Origin: Sporomusaceae bacterium FL31
Lineage (GTDB): Bacteria; Bacillota; Negativicutes; DSM-1736; Dendrosporobacteraceae
Direction of reading: 5' to 3'
Length of the DNA: 64,000 nt
Assembly: GCA_003990955.1 (NCBI GenBank)
Contig: BIFV01000015.1
Location: 1-64,000 of the forward strand
The position numbers were made by a program, and so were the translations under genes. This document shows positions 7,420 to 15,881 of this stretch, in pieces. The first letter of the stretch is position 1. The number at the start of each line of letters is the position of its first letter. Below the pieces are notes generated by a model. The model made no database searches, was not told the DNA's origin, and saw nothing but the letters and a program-made list of their open reading frames with translations.

Positions 7420-8223
7420 TTATTTCAATCGGTGTGCTGCATGATAGAGCGGGCCTACATATTCATTCAAGGGGAAGGAATGAGTCAAAGCTGTATTGAT
7501 AAAGGCTTTGGCCTGTCTTACTGCTTCCCGTACTGTTAGGCCTTTTGCCAGACCGGCAGTAATCGCAGCTGCATAGGTGCAGCCTGCGCCATGCGTATAT
7601 TTCGTATCCAGTTTAGGTGATTCCAGGATTTCAAATTCAGTGCCGTCATAGAGTACATCGATGGCTGTTGGCGTGCCAAGTTTTGAACCACCCTTGATTA
7701 GGACATTTTTAGCACCAAGTTTATAGATTTCAGCAGCAGCAGTTTTCATGTCTTCAACTGAACGAATATTAATGCCGCTTAACTGAGAAGCTTCAAAGAT
7801 ATTTGGGGTAATGATGGTAGCGCGTGGAGCCAGTTCCTGGCGAATGCTGATGGCTGCTTCGGGATGCAGCACCTCTTCTGTACCTTTGCACACCATGACC
7901 GGATCGATTACTACATTTTTAACTGCATACTGATCAATTTTTTTAGCAACTAATGCGATAACCTCGCTGGTTGCCAACATGCCGGTTTTAAAGGCATTAA
8001 CGCCAATACCAGCTAAAATAGTGTCCATTTGAGCTTCAATAACGTCTAAGGATAGTGGATAAACGTCATGAGCCCAGTCATTGGCAGGATTTTGTGCTAC
8101 GATGACTGTTATGGCTGTCATTCCATAAATCCCTAACTCTTGAAACGTTTTAAGGTCTGCCTGTAGGCCAGCACCGCCGCTGGTGTCTGAGCCCGCCACT
8201 GTCATTGCTCTAAAAATTGTCAT
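7420..8223 (-). CDS. pdxK: Pyridoxine kinase of the ThiD-like family
   Basis: A 267-residue ribokinase-fold kinase that resembles B. subtilis PdxK closely along its length: AGSDTSGGAGLQADLKTFQE at the N terminus, KTGMLAT, VVIDPVMVCKG, ITPNIFEASQLSG and the anion hole THGAGCTYAAA near the C terminus. It phosphorylates pyridoxal, pyridoxine or hydroxymethylpyrimidine with ATP. The family is commonly annotated as HMP/HMP-P kinase ThiD, and dual use is possible. The divergent neighbour is a PLP-binding MocR-type regulator, which favours a vitamin B6 salvage role. A purely thiamine role cannot be excluded because thiC and thiL occur elsewhere in the window. Confidence 0.85.
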   Translation of the reverse strand: MTIFRAMTVAGSDTSGGAGLQADLKTFQELGIYGMTAITVIVAQNPANDWAHDVYPLSLDVIEAQMDTILAGIGVNAFKTGMLATSEVIALVAKKIDQYAVKNVVIDPVMVCKGTEEVLHPEAAISIRQELAPRATIITPNIFEASQLSGINIRSVEDMKTAAAEIYKLGAKNVLIKGGSKLGTPTAIDVLYDGTEFEILESPKLDTKYTHGAGCTYAAAITAGLAKGLTVREAVRQAKAFINTALTHSFPLNEYVGPLYHAAHRLK

Positions 8224-8260
8224 ACATTTGTCCTCCCAGATCAGAATTGCTTGTTGTCAA

Positions 8261-8284
8261 AGGTGTTCTAACAATCGTTCACCT
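8261..8284. promoter_or_regulatory. Inverted repeat between pdxK and the MocR gene, possible operator
   Basis: AGGTG (8261-8265) and CACCT (8280-8284) form an inverted repeat in the 163-base divergent intergenic region, close to the pdxK start. It could bind the adjacent regulator. MocR proteins often use direct repeats instead, so this is weak. Confidence 0.25.
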
Positions 8285-8386
8285 AAAGCTTGCAAAATAT
8301 AATTTGTATTATAAAATATATTTGAACCTTTTAAAATACACAGAATGCATAATTTTGATAATGACAGTTTTGCGGGAGGTAAAATT

Positions 8387-9781
8387 GTGGATTTAATTAT
8401 GATTGATCCTAAGTTAAAAGAACCGCTGTACATTCAACTTTATAAATATTTTAAAGCTGAGATTGAATACAACCGCTTAGCAGAAGGTGTGAAACTGCCT
8501 TCGATACGGGGGCTTTCCAATAACCTTTCGATCAGTAAGATTACTGTCGAGAAGGCCTATCAGCAGCTTGCCAGTGAAGGCTATATTCAAAACTATAACC
8601 GGTCACGCTATGCTGTGAATAAGCTGGATAGTGTTGTCCTGTCCACAACAACCATCCGAAGTCAGCCTTATCCTGCTTTGAAGAGCAAAGAGGAAAAGGT
8701 CCTCTATGATTTTTCCAGCGGTGAAATGGACATGGATGGTTTTGATTTTTCACTGTGGAAGCGGTATATTAATAAAGTTTTTGCAAACAAAAGACGCTTG
8801 ATCGGCTATGGCAACAGTAGCGGCGAAGAAGAATTGCGGGCTGAGATTGTTAAATATATTCACCATTCTCGCGGTGTGAATGTCCATAAAGATCAAATTA
8901 TTGTGGGTGCCGGAATTCAAACATTATTGCACACCTTATGCAGTTTGCTGAAGATCAAATACACGAATATCGCTTTTGAAGAGCCGGGGTTTAAAAATGG
9001 CCGCCAAATCTTTACTGATCATTCTTTTGATATTATTCCGATTCGCATGAACCAAGGCGGCATTGATATGGAGGAATTAACCAACTGTGGTGCTCGGCTG
9101 GTCTATGTGAGCCCGTCCCATCAATTTCCTACAGGCTACATTATGCCAATTGGTATGCGCAATCGCCTGCTGCAATGGGCTGAACAAGTTGACGGCATGA
9201 TTATTGAAGATGACTATGACAGTGAATTTCGTTATTTTGGCCGCCCAATTCCTGCTTTGAAGGGGCTGGATACCAATGATCATGTCGTGTATTTGGGGTC
9301 GTTTTCCAAAATCATTCCTCCTTCTATTCGGATTAGTTATATGGTATTGCCTGAGCGTCTTATGGATGTTTATCGAAAAAATGCCGGATTGTACAACCAG
9401 GCTGCTTCAACGGTTGAGCAGCTGGCCCTGGCCAAGTATATGGAAGATGGGCACTTGGAGCGTCAAATTCGCCGCCTCCGTAAATTGTATTATGAAAAAA
9501 GATTACTGTTTTTTGATGCCATAAAAAAAATTCTTGGTGATGCTGCTGAAGTGAATGAGAGTGAGGCGGGTCTGCATACTATTTTAGTGGTGAAGTCAGA
9601 GCTGACAGCAGCCGAATTGGTGAGCAAAGCATTGGCAAATGGCTGTAAAATTGCCCCGGTACGTGATTACTATTTAGAAGCTTCAAATGAAAAGCTGCCG
9701 CAGATTATCTTATATTTTTCAAAGATTCCTTCTGCTGAAATTGCTGCAGCCATTCATTTGCTGAAAACGGCTTGGTTTTAA
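8387..9781 (+). CDS. MocR/PdxR-type transcriptional regulator (GntR HTH fused to aminotransferase fold)
   Basis: An N-terminal winged helix (about residues 10-75, with PLYIQLYKYFKAEI and GVKLPSIRGLSNNLSISKIT) is joined by a linker to a fold-type I aminotransferase domain. PLP-binding features are IEDDYDSEFRYF and the Schiff-base lysine in YLGSFSKIIPPSIR. Such regulators sense PLP; PdxR controls B6 synthesis or salvage. GTG 8387 is chosen because GGGAGG (8374-8379) lies 7 bases upstream, giving 464 residues; the ATG at 8345 has no ribosome-binding site. Divergence from pdxK supports a PdxR-like role, but MocR paralogues also regulate other pathways, so no symbol is given. Confidence 0.85.
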   Translation: MDLIMIDPKLKEPLYIQLYKYFKAEIEYNRLAEGVKLPSIRGLSNNLSISKITVEKAYQQLASEGYIQNYNRSRYAVNKLDSVVLSTTTIRSQPYPALKSKEEKVLYDFSSGEMDMDGFDFSLWKRYINKVFANKRRLIGYGNSSGEEELRAEIVKYIHHSRGVNVHKDQIIVGAGIQTLLHTLCSLLKIKYTNIAFEEPGFKNGRQIFTDHSFDIIPIRMNQGGIDMEELTNCGARLVYVSPSHQFPTGYIMPIGMRNRLLQWAEQVDGMIIEDDYDSEFRYFGRPIPALKGLDTNDHVVYLGSFSKIIPPSIRISYMVLPERLMDVYRKNAGLYNQAASTVEQLALAKYMEDGHLERQIRRLRKLYYEKRLLFFDAIKKILGDAAEVNESEAGLHTILVVKSELTAAELVSKALANGCKIAPVRDYYLEASNEKLPQIILYFSKIPSAEIAAAIHLLKTAWF

Positions 9782-9964
9782 AGAGCGGCACGCTCACGGC
9801 AGAGTGGCAGCAGGTATGCGATTTGTACTTTAAAAACAGAGTTAATCGGGTTGGTGACAAATTTCTCCACTCTTTTACAGGGCAGGCTGGCGCATTAAGG
9901 TTAGTCTGCACAGGAATAAATTTTTATATTTTGCAGGAAATTAGAATAGATTGATGAATTAATG

Positions 9965-9976
9965 AAGTGGTACGAT
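9965..9976 (+). promoter_or_regulatory. Shared 12-base motif upstream of the FadR-type regulator gene
   Basis: AAGTGGTACGAT occurs here, about 40 bases before the regulator's start, and again at 10768-10779 before the next gene. The surrounding bases read TGGT...ACCA, resembling FadR/GntR operators. It probably marks autoregulation by the adjacent regulator; this is inferred from repetition and position only. Confidence 0.45.
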
Positions 9977-10014
9977 GAGTCGACCAGTTATATTTTTCAA
10001 TGAAGAGGGACGCT

Positions 10015-10722
10015 ATGCTGAAATTTCAAGTAGTAAAACAGACTAAAACATATGCCGAAATTGTTGAACAAATCAGCAAGCTCATTGAGCAAGGCGAGTT
10101 AAAACCCGGAGATCGCCTTCCTTCTGAGCGTTCTTTATCCAGTGCTCTGAATATTGGTCGTCAATCTTTACGCGAAGCGCTTAGTGTGCTTGAAGCACTT
10201 GGTTTGCTGGAGGTAAGACATGGTATTGGAACCTTTGTTAGAATGGACGCAAAAGCCAATTTGCCGACCATTTCAAAAGAATCAGATCATCTAGTAAATC
10301 CGTTTGAACTATTGGAAGCCCGGCGGGTTATTGAGCCTGAGATGGTGAGTCTTGCTGCCAAGAAGGCAACTGAGCAGGAAATTGCTGACATGGAGCAGGC
10401 ACTTAAGGCATTGCTTAATAACAGCACTCCTGGCAAGCATGCTTTTGCGTTAGATCGGGATGTTCATTTAGCTTTTGCCCGTGGTGCTCAAAATGAGATA
10501 CTATACCGGGTTATGCTGGATATTACTGAACAGATGAGTGAGCATCTATGGCTAAGTATGAAGGAAAAAAGTTTAGAAGTCTCCGGGCGTGACCAAGCGT
10601 ATCAAAATGAGCATGAAGAAATATTTATGGCAATTAAGAAACGTGATTCGCGCAAAGCGGCTCGTGCTATGCTGACTCATCTGAAAAATATCGAGAGTGC
10701 CTTTTTGCAAAGGTTATCTTGA
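10015..10722 (+). CDS. FadR-subfamily GntR transcriptional regulator
   Basis: A 235-residue protein with an N-terminal GntR winged helix (residues 5-70: AEIVEQISKLIEQGELKPGD, RLPSERSLSSALNIGRQSLREALS, LLEVRHGIGTFV) and an all-helical FCD ligand domain, whose likely metal-binding positions include RDVHLAFARGA and NEHEEIF. FCD regulators usually respond to organic or sugar acids. ATG 10015 is preferred over 10000 because GAAGAGGGA sits just before it. It lies upstream of, and in the same direction as, a TIM-barrel isomerase and a 2-hydroxyacid dehydrogenase that it probably controls. The effector cannot be read from sequence. Confidence 0.88.
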   Translation: MLKFQVVKQTKTYAEIVEQISKLIEQGELKPGDRLPSERSLSSALNIGRQSLREALSVLEALGLLEVRHGIGTFVRMDAKANLPTISKESDHLVNPFELLEARRVIEPEMVSLAAKKATEQEIADMEQALKALLNNSTPGKHAFALDRDVHLAFARGAQNEILYRVMLDITEQMSEHLWLSMKEKSLEVSGRDQAYQNEHEEIFMAIKKRDSRKAARAMLTHLKNIESAFLQRLS

Positions 10723-10767
10723 AAGGAGGCAAGCTGCGTACCGGCATGTAAAGTTGTTTTTTTCTTT

Positions 10768-10779
10768 AAGTGGTACGAT
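10768..10779 (+). promoter_or_regulatory. Second copy of the shared 12-base motif, before the isomerase gene
   Basis: This is an identical copy of AAGTGGTACGAT at 9965-9976, here followed by CACC. It lies in the 132-base gap before the isomerase start. It is a candidate operator linking the regulator to the two enzyme genes. Confidence 0.45.
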
Positions 10780-10854
10780 CACCTGGACACCGCATTACTG
10801 GAATTCTGTGGATAAGTTTCAACAAGGGCAAAAATTTATTTGGGAGGGAATTAT

Positions 10855-11766
10855 ATGAATGAATCTATGCGCCAATATATGAAAGTTGGTTTAATTCATT
10901 TCATGGCATATCCAACTGTTAGTAAAGGTGAAGGTCCTATCGAAGAAACTTTTTATAAAATAGCTGTTGATGACTATTTCGAAGTTGCTGAAATAACCTG
11001 GATGAAAGATCCCGCGACCAGAAAAAGGGTAAAGAAGATGATTGAAACCGCTCATTTAACTGTAACCTATGGGGCACAGCCACGTTTGCTGACAACTGGT
11101 TTGAATATTAATGATCTTAACGAAGCTGGCAGGCAGCAAGCTTTGGCATCCTTAAAAGCGGGAATTGATGAGGCTTATGAAATGGGGGCCACAGCCTTTG
11201 CGTTTCTAAGCGGAAAATATTCCGAAGAGTCTAAGGAAGAAGCTTATCAGGCGTTGGTTCAATCAACCAAGGAAATTTGTGCTTATGCAAAATCAAAAGG
11301 CGATATGAAGGTAGCCCTTGAGGTGTTTGACTATGATGTTGATAAAAAGTCAATTATTGGCCCAGTGGCATTAGCCAAACGCTTTGCAGCAGAAATTACC
11401 GCAGCTTATGATAACTTTGGTTTAATGGTCGATTTAAGTCACTTGCCATTATTGCATGAGACACCTGAAGAATCCTTGATTCCAATCAAAGATTATATCA
11501 TCCATGCGCATATGGGAAACTGTGTGGTTAAAGATCCTTCCTATCCGGCTTATGGTGATGCTCACCCTCGCTTTGGGTTTCCTAATGGGGAAAATGATGT
11601 TGAAGAATTAATGGCCTATCTACGTGTGCTATTGTCAATTGGGTTCCTCAACAAGGAAAACAGACCAATTGTCAGCTTTGAGGTAAAACCATTTGAAGAT
11701 GAAGATCCTGATCTTGTGATTGCTAATGCCAAACGGGTATTAAATTTGGCTTGGGATAAAGTGTAA
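10855..11766 (+). CDS. Sugar phosphate isomerase/epimerase-like TIM-barrel protein (AP_endonuc_2 family)
   Basis: A 303-residue protein with features of the xylose-isomerase-like TIM barrel: LEVFDYD, LMVDLSHLPLLHETPEE, IIHAHMGNCVVKD and SFEVKPFEDEDPD, where the Glu, Asp, His and Glu residues are the usual metal ligands. Members isomerise or epimerise sugars, keto-acids or inositol derivatives; the substrate is unknown. ATG 10855 is chosen because GGGAGGG lies 7 bases upstream. The dehydrogenase follows after 21 bases, so the two probably form an operon under the FadR-type regulator. A role in catabolism of a hydroxy- or sugar acid is inferred from this setting. Confidence 0.75.
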   Translation: MNESMRQYMKVGLIHFMAYPTVSKGEGPIEETFYKIAVDDYFEVAEITWMKDPATRKRVKKMIETAHLTVTYGAQPRLLTTGLNINDLNEAGRQQALASLKAGIDEAYEMGATAFAFLSGKYSEESKEEAYQALVQSTKEICAYAKSKGDMKVALEVFDYDVDKKSIIGPVALAKRFAAEITAAYDNFGLMVDLSHLPLLHETPEESLIPIKDYIIHAHMGNCVVKDPSYPAYGDAHPRFGFPNGENDVEELMAYLRVLLSIGFLNKENRPIVSFEVKPFEDEDPDLVIANAKRVLNLAWDKV

Positions 11767-11787
11767 ATGAGGAAAGGGGATTTTTAA

Positions 11788-12762
11788 ATGAAAACCGTAG
11801 TACTTGATGGATTTACTTTGAATCCGGGAGATTTAACTTGGGATGAGCTTAAGCGGATTTCTGAGGTAACGGTATATGACCGAACCGCTTATGATATCAG
11901 CGGGCTAGCATTAATTATTGAGCGGGTTGGTGATGCTGAAGCTGTCTTTACCAATAAAACACCATTGCCAGCTGAAGCCATTAACGCTATGCCTAACCTT
12001 AAATATATTGGTGTTTTGGCCACCGGATATAATGTCGTAGATGTTGAAGCAGCTAAGAAACGTGGAATCGTTGTTACTAATATTCCTACTTATGGCACAA
12101 CTGCTGTTTCGCAAATGGCTATTGCATTGTTATTGGAAATGTGTCATCACGTTGGTGCTCATAGTGATGCTGTGAGACAAGGGGATTGGACCGCTAATGC
12201 TGATTGGTGCTTTTGGAATTATCCATTGATTGAGCTTGCAGGAAAAAATTTAGGGATTATTGGCTTTGGCCGTATTGGTCAGTTGACGGCTAAGATTGCG
12301 CAAGCCTTAGGTATGAATATATTAGCCTATGACAGCTATCAAAATAAAGAGTTGGAAAGCAGTAGCTTAAGGTTTGTTGAGCTTGAAGAATTATTAACGC
12401 AATCGGATGCAATTAGTCTGCATTGCCCATTGTTCGAAAGTACGAAAGGCATTATCAATCGTGACACAATTGCAAAAATGAAGCCAGGAGTTATGATTGT
12501 GAATACGTCACGTGGCCCGCTCATTGTTGAGCAGGATCTTGCTGATGCATTAAACAGCGGCAAAGTCGCAGGTGCGGCAGTTGATGTTGTGTCTTCAGAA
12601 CCGATTAAGGCAGATAATCCGTTATTAACTGCAAAAAACTGCTTAATTACGCCGCATATTGCCTGGGCGCCAAAAGAAGCCAGACAGCGTTTGTTAGACA
12701 TTGCTATTAATAATTTGAAGAGTTATATTGACGGTAACCCAGTTAATGTTGTGAATTCATAG
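11788..12762 (+). CDS. D-2-hydroxyacid dehydrogenase (glycerate/hydroxypyruvate reductase-like)
   Basis: A 324-residue NAD-dependent dehydrogenase. The Rossmann motif GFGRIG is near residues 155-160. The catalytic Arg (NTSRGPLIVEQDL), Glu (VDVVSSEPI) and His (ITPHIAWAP) are all present, as is the substrate loop VLATGYNVVD. The sequence resembles HprA-type glycerate dehydrogenases, which interconvert hydroxypyruvate and D-glycerate, more than SerA or lactate dehydrogenase; it has no ACT domain. It is the last gene of the unit and is followed by a strong terminator. Family assignment is firm; glycerate as substrate is likely but unproven. Confidence 0.85.
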   Translation: MKTVVLDGFTLNPGDLTWDELKRISEVTVYDRTAYDISGLALIIERVGDAEAVFTNKTPLPAEAINAMPNLKYIGVLATGYNVVDVEAAKKRGIVVTNIPTYGTTAVSQMAIALLLEMCHHVGAHSDAVRQGDWTANADWCFWNYPLIELAGKNLGIIGFGRIGQLTAKIAQALGMNILAYDSYQNKELESSSLRFVELEELLTQSDAISLHCPLFESTKGIINRDTIAKMKPGVMIVNTSRGPLIVEQDLADALNSGKVAGAAVDVVSSEPIKADNPLLTAKNCLITPHIAWAPKEARQRLLDIAINNLKSYIDGNPVNVVNS

Positions 12763-12764
12763 CG

Positions 12765-12813
12765 AAAAAGCCTCTCCGGTCAGCAGACAATGCTGATTTG
12801 GAGAGGCTTTTTT
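12765..12813 (+). terminator. Terminator after the hydroxyacid dehydrogenase gene
   Basis: AAAAAGCCTCTCC (12765-12777) pairs with GGAGAGGCTTTTTT (12800-12813), with CAGCA/TGCTG as a possible inner stem. A and T tracts on both sides suggest it can also serve the convergent membrane-protein gene. Confidence 0.9.
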
Positions 12814-12818
12814 AGCAA

Positions 12819-13337
12819 TCAGCCGCCGCGTTTTTTAGTGCGAGGTTCCTGATTGAGCCACATTGTCAGTAATCCATAAAAGAAGTAACCTAGCAACCCT
12901 AAAGCCATCCATGTATAACCGGCAAGTACGGTATAAAAACCATATTTGACTAATCCTAACGCTTGCATGAAATCACCGGCAGCTAACACGGCCCCGCCAA
13001 AGATAATTAACAATGCCAAAACCCGTTTTAAGCGTTCACTAATATCCAGCTTTGGGAGAATCCATAATGGTGTTGTCGCCATAGCTCCGGCAAGCGCAAG
13101 ATGCAAGGAAATACGTGACTGGATATCATGAGTTTGGCTTTCCAAACCAAACTCATTTGCAAAGGCACTTGCCATGGTTAAGTCACCTTTTGCCGCCATA
13201 TTTAATGCCATATCTAAATTGTAGATAACAGCGCGATGGTTCTCGACAGCTAAATATCCGTCATAAAATACTCCATAGGCCAGGCTGGATAAAAACAGCA
13301 GTAAACCGCCGACAAATAAAATGCGTTGACTATTCAT
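12819..13337 (-). CDS. Membrane protein of unknown function, four predicted helices
   Basis: A 172-residue hydrophobic protein that I do not recognise. About four membrane segments are visible: near residues 5-22 (ILFVGGLLLFLSSLAYGVFY), 75-92 (LHLALAGAMATTPLWILP), 104-122 (VLALLIIFGGAVLAAGDFM) and 131-156 (FYTVLAGYTWMALGLLGYFF). A roughly 50-residue loop after helix 1 contains charged stretches, and the C terminus is basic (RTKKRGG). ATG 13337 follows AGGAGG at the usual distance; the upstream frame extension lacks support. It is convergent with the dehydrogenase unit and shares its terminator. No function is claimed. Confidence 0.7.
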   Translation of the reverse strand: MNSQRILFVGGLLLFLSSLAYGVFYDGYLAVENHRAVIYNLDMALNMAAKGDLTMASAFANEFGLESQTHDIQSRISLHLALAGAMATTPLWILPKLDISERLKRVLALLIIFGGAVLAAGDFMQALGLVKYGFYTVLAGYTWMALGLLGYFFYGLLTMWLNQEPRTKKRGG

Positions 13338-13714
13338 AAAAGACCTCCTGAATTCCACTTATCACTAATATTGCCAAATATTCAAAGAATCATGCCTGTG
13401 GATCAAGTTATACCGTGCCGATTTACAAACAACTTGGCGTAAAAAAGAAGCCATCTTTTTAGATGGTTTGTCCTAACATTATGGTACTTTTATCCTATCG
13501 TTTTTAGCGGGTGCAATGTGCTATAAATAGTATAGGATATTTATATTATTCAGGAGGTGGTTGATGACGATTTGACTTGTTCCCAATTGCTGAATTCTTG
13601 TAAACAAAGCTTTGCTGCTGCAATAGAATTCGCTAGAGTATCTATTGTAATTCAGGGAAATTTGTTATAATGAGAAAACTAATCTGATGCAAAAATTTAG
13701 GTTATTGGGGATGA
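13338..13714. other. 377-base intergenic region before hydE
   Basis: It holds a short hairpin CCATCT-TTTT-AGATGG (13450-13465) and, near 13552-13556, an AGGAGG that would serve a possible micro-ORF of about 38 codons from GTG near 13557 to TAA near 13670. That product resembles nothing I know, and its GTG overlaps the ribosome-binding site. An AT-rich stretch near 13520-13545 could hold a promoter. Confidence 0.4.
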
Positions 13715-14758
13715 ATGATGGTGGTAAATTTGTTAGACATCATTGCTAAAGCCAGTACAGTACATAGTTTGAATAAACAAGAGATTGTCAGCTTATTAGC
13801 CAGTGATCATATCAATAAACAGTTATTTGAAGCGGCCGATAGGATACGTGCTGCTTATGTTGGTGAAACGGTGCATTTACGCGGCTTAGTTGAATTTTCG
13901 AATATTTGCAGACAAAACTGTCTTTATTGTGGTCTTCGCCGGGCGAATACTTCGATTAGACGGTATCGTCTGGAACCAGATACCATTGTGGATTTTGCTG
14001 TAAAGGCTAAATCATATGGTTATAAAACCCTTGTTTTACAGTCAGGTGAAGATGATTTCTATACTACTGATATATTGCAGCATATTATTGCGAAAATAAA
14101 AGAACTTGACTTAGCATTAACGTTAAGCATTGGTGAAAAATCGCGGGCAGAATATGCCGCCTACAAACAGGCGGGTGCTGATCGTTATTTAATGCGTATT
14201 GAAACAACAGATGAGGAGCTTTACGCAGCACTTCATCCGGGAATGAGTTTCGAGAATCGCAAACGCTGTTTACAGGATCTCAAGGATTTAGGGTATGAGG
14301 TGGGAACTGGGTGTTTAGTTGGACTGCCAAATCAAACGCTTGAATCGCTGGCTGAGGATATTCTGTTTTTTAAAGATCTTGATGCTGATATGATTGGGCT
14401 CGGTCCTTTCATTCCTAACGCCGCAACACCGCTGAAGGATGCTCCAGGCGGAACTTTTGAAGCCAGTCTGAAGGTCATGGCCATTATCAGGCTGCTGCTG
14501 CCTGATGCCAATATTCCGGCAACGACGGCAATGGAAACTCTCAATAAGAATGGACGAATTATTGCTCTGCAGAGTGGAGCCAATGTAGCCATGCCAAATG
14601 TTACAGAAGGCGAATATCGGGAGTTGTATGCCTTATATCCTGGAAAGATATGTATCAATGATACGCCTGCTCATTGCCGCGGTTGTATTACTGGTAAGAT
14701 TACCAGTATTGGGCGCAGTGTTTCTAATGAATTTGGTTATAGAATAAAAAAGCAGTAA
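13715..14758 (+). CDS. hydE: [FeFe] hydrogenase H-cluster radical SAM maturase HydE
   Basis: A 347-residue radical SAM protein of the biotin-synthase-like group. The SAM-cluster motif CRQNCLYC (C-x3-C-x2-C) lies near residues 65-72, preceded by HLRGLVEFSNI; further HydE-typical segments are LQSGEDDFYT, GCLVGLPNQT and GLGPFIPNAATPL. HydE helps build the diiron subcluster of the H-cluster together with HydF and HydG, which are not in this window. Its presence implies an [FeFe] hydrogenase elsewhere. A C-terminal HCRGC could hold a second, non-essential cluster. The ribosome-binding site is weak (GGGG). splB follows about 70 bases later and may be co-transcribed. Confidence 0.92.
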   Translation: MMVVNLLDIIAKASTVHSLNKQEIVSLLASDHINKQLFEAADRIRAAYVGETVHLRGLVEFSNICRQNCLYCGLRRANTSIRRYRLEPDTIVDFAVKAKSYGYKTLVLQSGEDDFYTTDILQHIIAKIKELDLALTLSIGEKSRAEYAAYKQAGADRYLMRIETTDEELYAALHPGMSFENRKRCLQDLKDLGYEVGTGCLVGLPNQTLESLAEDILFFKDLDADMIGLGPFIPNAATPLKDAPGGTFEASLKVMAIIRLLLPDANIPATTAMETLNKNGRIIALQSGANVAMPNVTEGEYRELYALYPGKICINDTPAHCRGCITGKITSIGRSVSNEFGYRIKKQ

Positions 14759-14830
14759 TAAATGATTTTAAATGATCAGGGAAGGTGCGACGCATACTAT
14801 AATCACCAATATTTCAGAGAGGGTGATGGT

Positions 14831-15856
14831 ATGCTGCAATTTGTGCCAGCAAGAGCCATATTTGAGCAGAACGCGCTGCAATACTCCTTGGGTCAAAAAA
14901 TTTATGATCAAATTACTGCTATGGGCGTACCCATTTCTTTTGCTGCTTCTCACAATCGTATTATCGGAATACCAGGACAAACTCCTCAGCAGGCTTATCG
15001 GGAGGCCAAACGTACGCTGGTAGTCGGGGTACGGAAAAGTACAAATTTTGCTGCCTGTAAGCCATCTGCTCACTACCAACTGCCGCTGAATACCAGTTGT
15101 CCGGGGATGTGCGAGTATTGCTATCTTTCAACAACATTAGGCAAGAAACCCTACTTGAGGGTGTATGTGAATATCGATGAGATTCTGCTTAAGGCTGAGC
15201 ACTATATGGCAGAACGTTCTCCGGAAACCACTATCTTCGAGGGAGCTGCTACATCGGATCCTATTCCTACTGAATATTTAACAGGATTATTGAAATCGAC
15301 GATTGAGTTCTTTGGTAAGCAGGAATTAGGGCGTTTTCGTTTTGTCACTAAGTTTACCGATGTTGATTCCTTGCTGCAGATTGAACATCATGGTCATACA
15401 AGATTTCGATTTAGTTTGAATGCCGATTCTGTAATTAAAAATTTTGAGCATCAAACTCCAGGGTTGCTGGAGCGGGTTAACGCCGCAGCCAAAGTTGCGG
15501 CTGCTGGTTATCCACTTGGGTTTATTATCGCGCCAATTTTCCATTTTGCTGATTGGCAGGATGAATATCATAAACTATTTAGTCAGTTGGGAAAACAATT
15601 ACCGGCACAGGCTCAGCAGGATATTCGGTTTGAACTCATTACCCATCGCTTTACCACCCGTGCTAAAAACAATATTTTAAATATATTTCCCGAAACTTTG
15701 CTGCCGATGGAGGAGAGCAGCCGTAAGTTCAAATTTGGTCAGTTTGGTTACGGAAAATATATTTATGAAAAAGATATGATGAATGAAATGAAAAGCTTTA
15801 TGCAGGAAACGATTAGCCGCTATTTCCCGAGAGCAGGCATTGATTATTTTGTATAA
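14831..15856 (+). CDS. splB: Spore photoproduct lyase (Clostridium-type active site)
   Basis: A 341-residue radical SAM enzyme that splits the 5-thyminyl-5,6-dihydrothymine dimer in UV-damaged spore DNA at germination. Cluster cysteines C90, C94 and C97 and tyrosines Y96 and Y98 are conserved (CPGMCEYCYL). The segments RFVTKFTDVDSLL, RFRFSLNAD and GYPLGFIIAPI match B. subtilis SplB. At the place of the Bacillus H-atom donor (Cys141; FEASCTSD) this protein reads FEGAATSD, an alanine at residue 140. A cysteine is present instead at residue 76 in AACKPSAHY, near the position of Cys74 reported for the C. acetobutylicum enzyme. ATG 14831 follows GAGGGTG and gives the family length; the upstream ATG 14762 has no support. 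Confidence 0.92.
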   Translation: MLQFVPARAIFEQNALQYSLGQKIYDQITAMGVPISFAASHNRIIGIPGQTPQQAYREAKRTLVVGVRKSTNFAACKPSAHYQLPLNTSCPGMCEYCYLSTTLGKKPYLRVYVNIDEILLKAEHYMAERSPETTIFEGAATSDPIPTEYLTGLLKSTIEFFGKQELGRFRFVTKFTDVDSLLQIEHHGHTRFRFSLNADSVIKNFEHQTPGLLERVNAAAKVAAAGYPLGFIIAPIFHFADWQDEYHKLFSQLGKQLPAQAQQDIRFELITHRFTTRAKNNILNIFPETLLPMEESSRKFKFGQFGYGKYIYEKDMMNEMKSFMQETISRYFPRAGIDYFV

Positions 15857-15881
15857 TGCACATTCAGATAGTGAAGAGATG

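Noticed and set aside
13557..13670. Micro-ORF of about 38 codons before hydE
   Set aside because: Its GTG start overlaps the AGGAGG, there is no recognisable product, and no conservation can be tested; kept only as a note in the intergenic entry.
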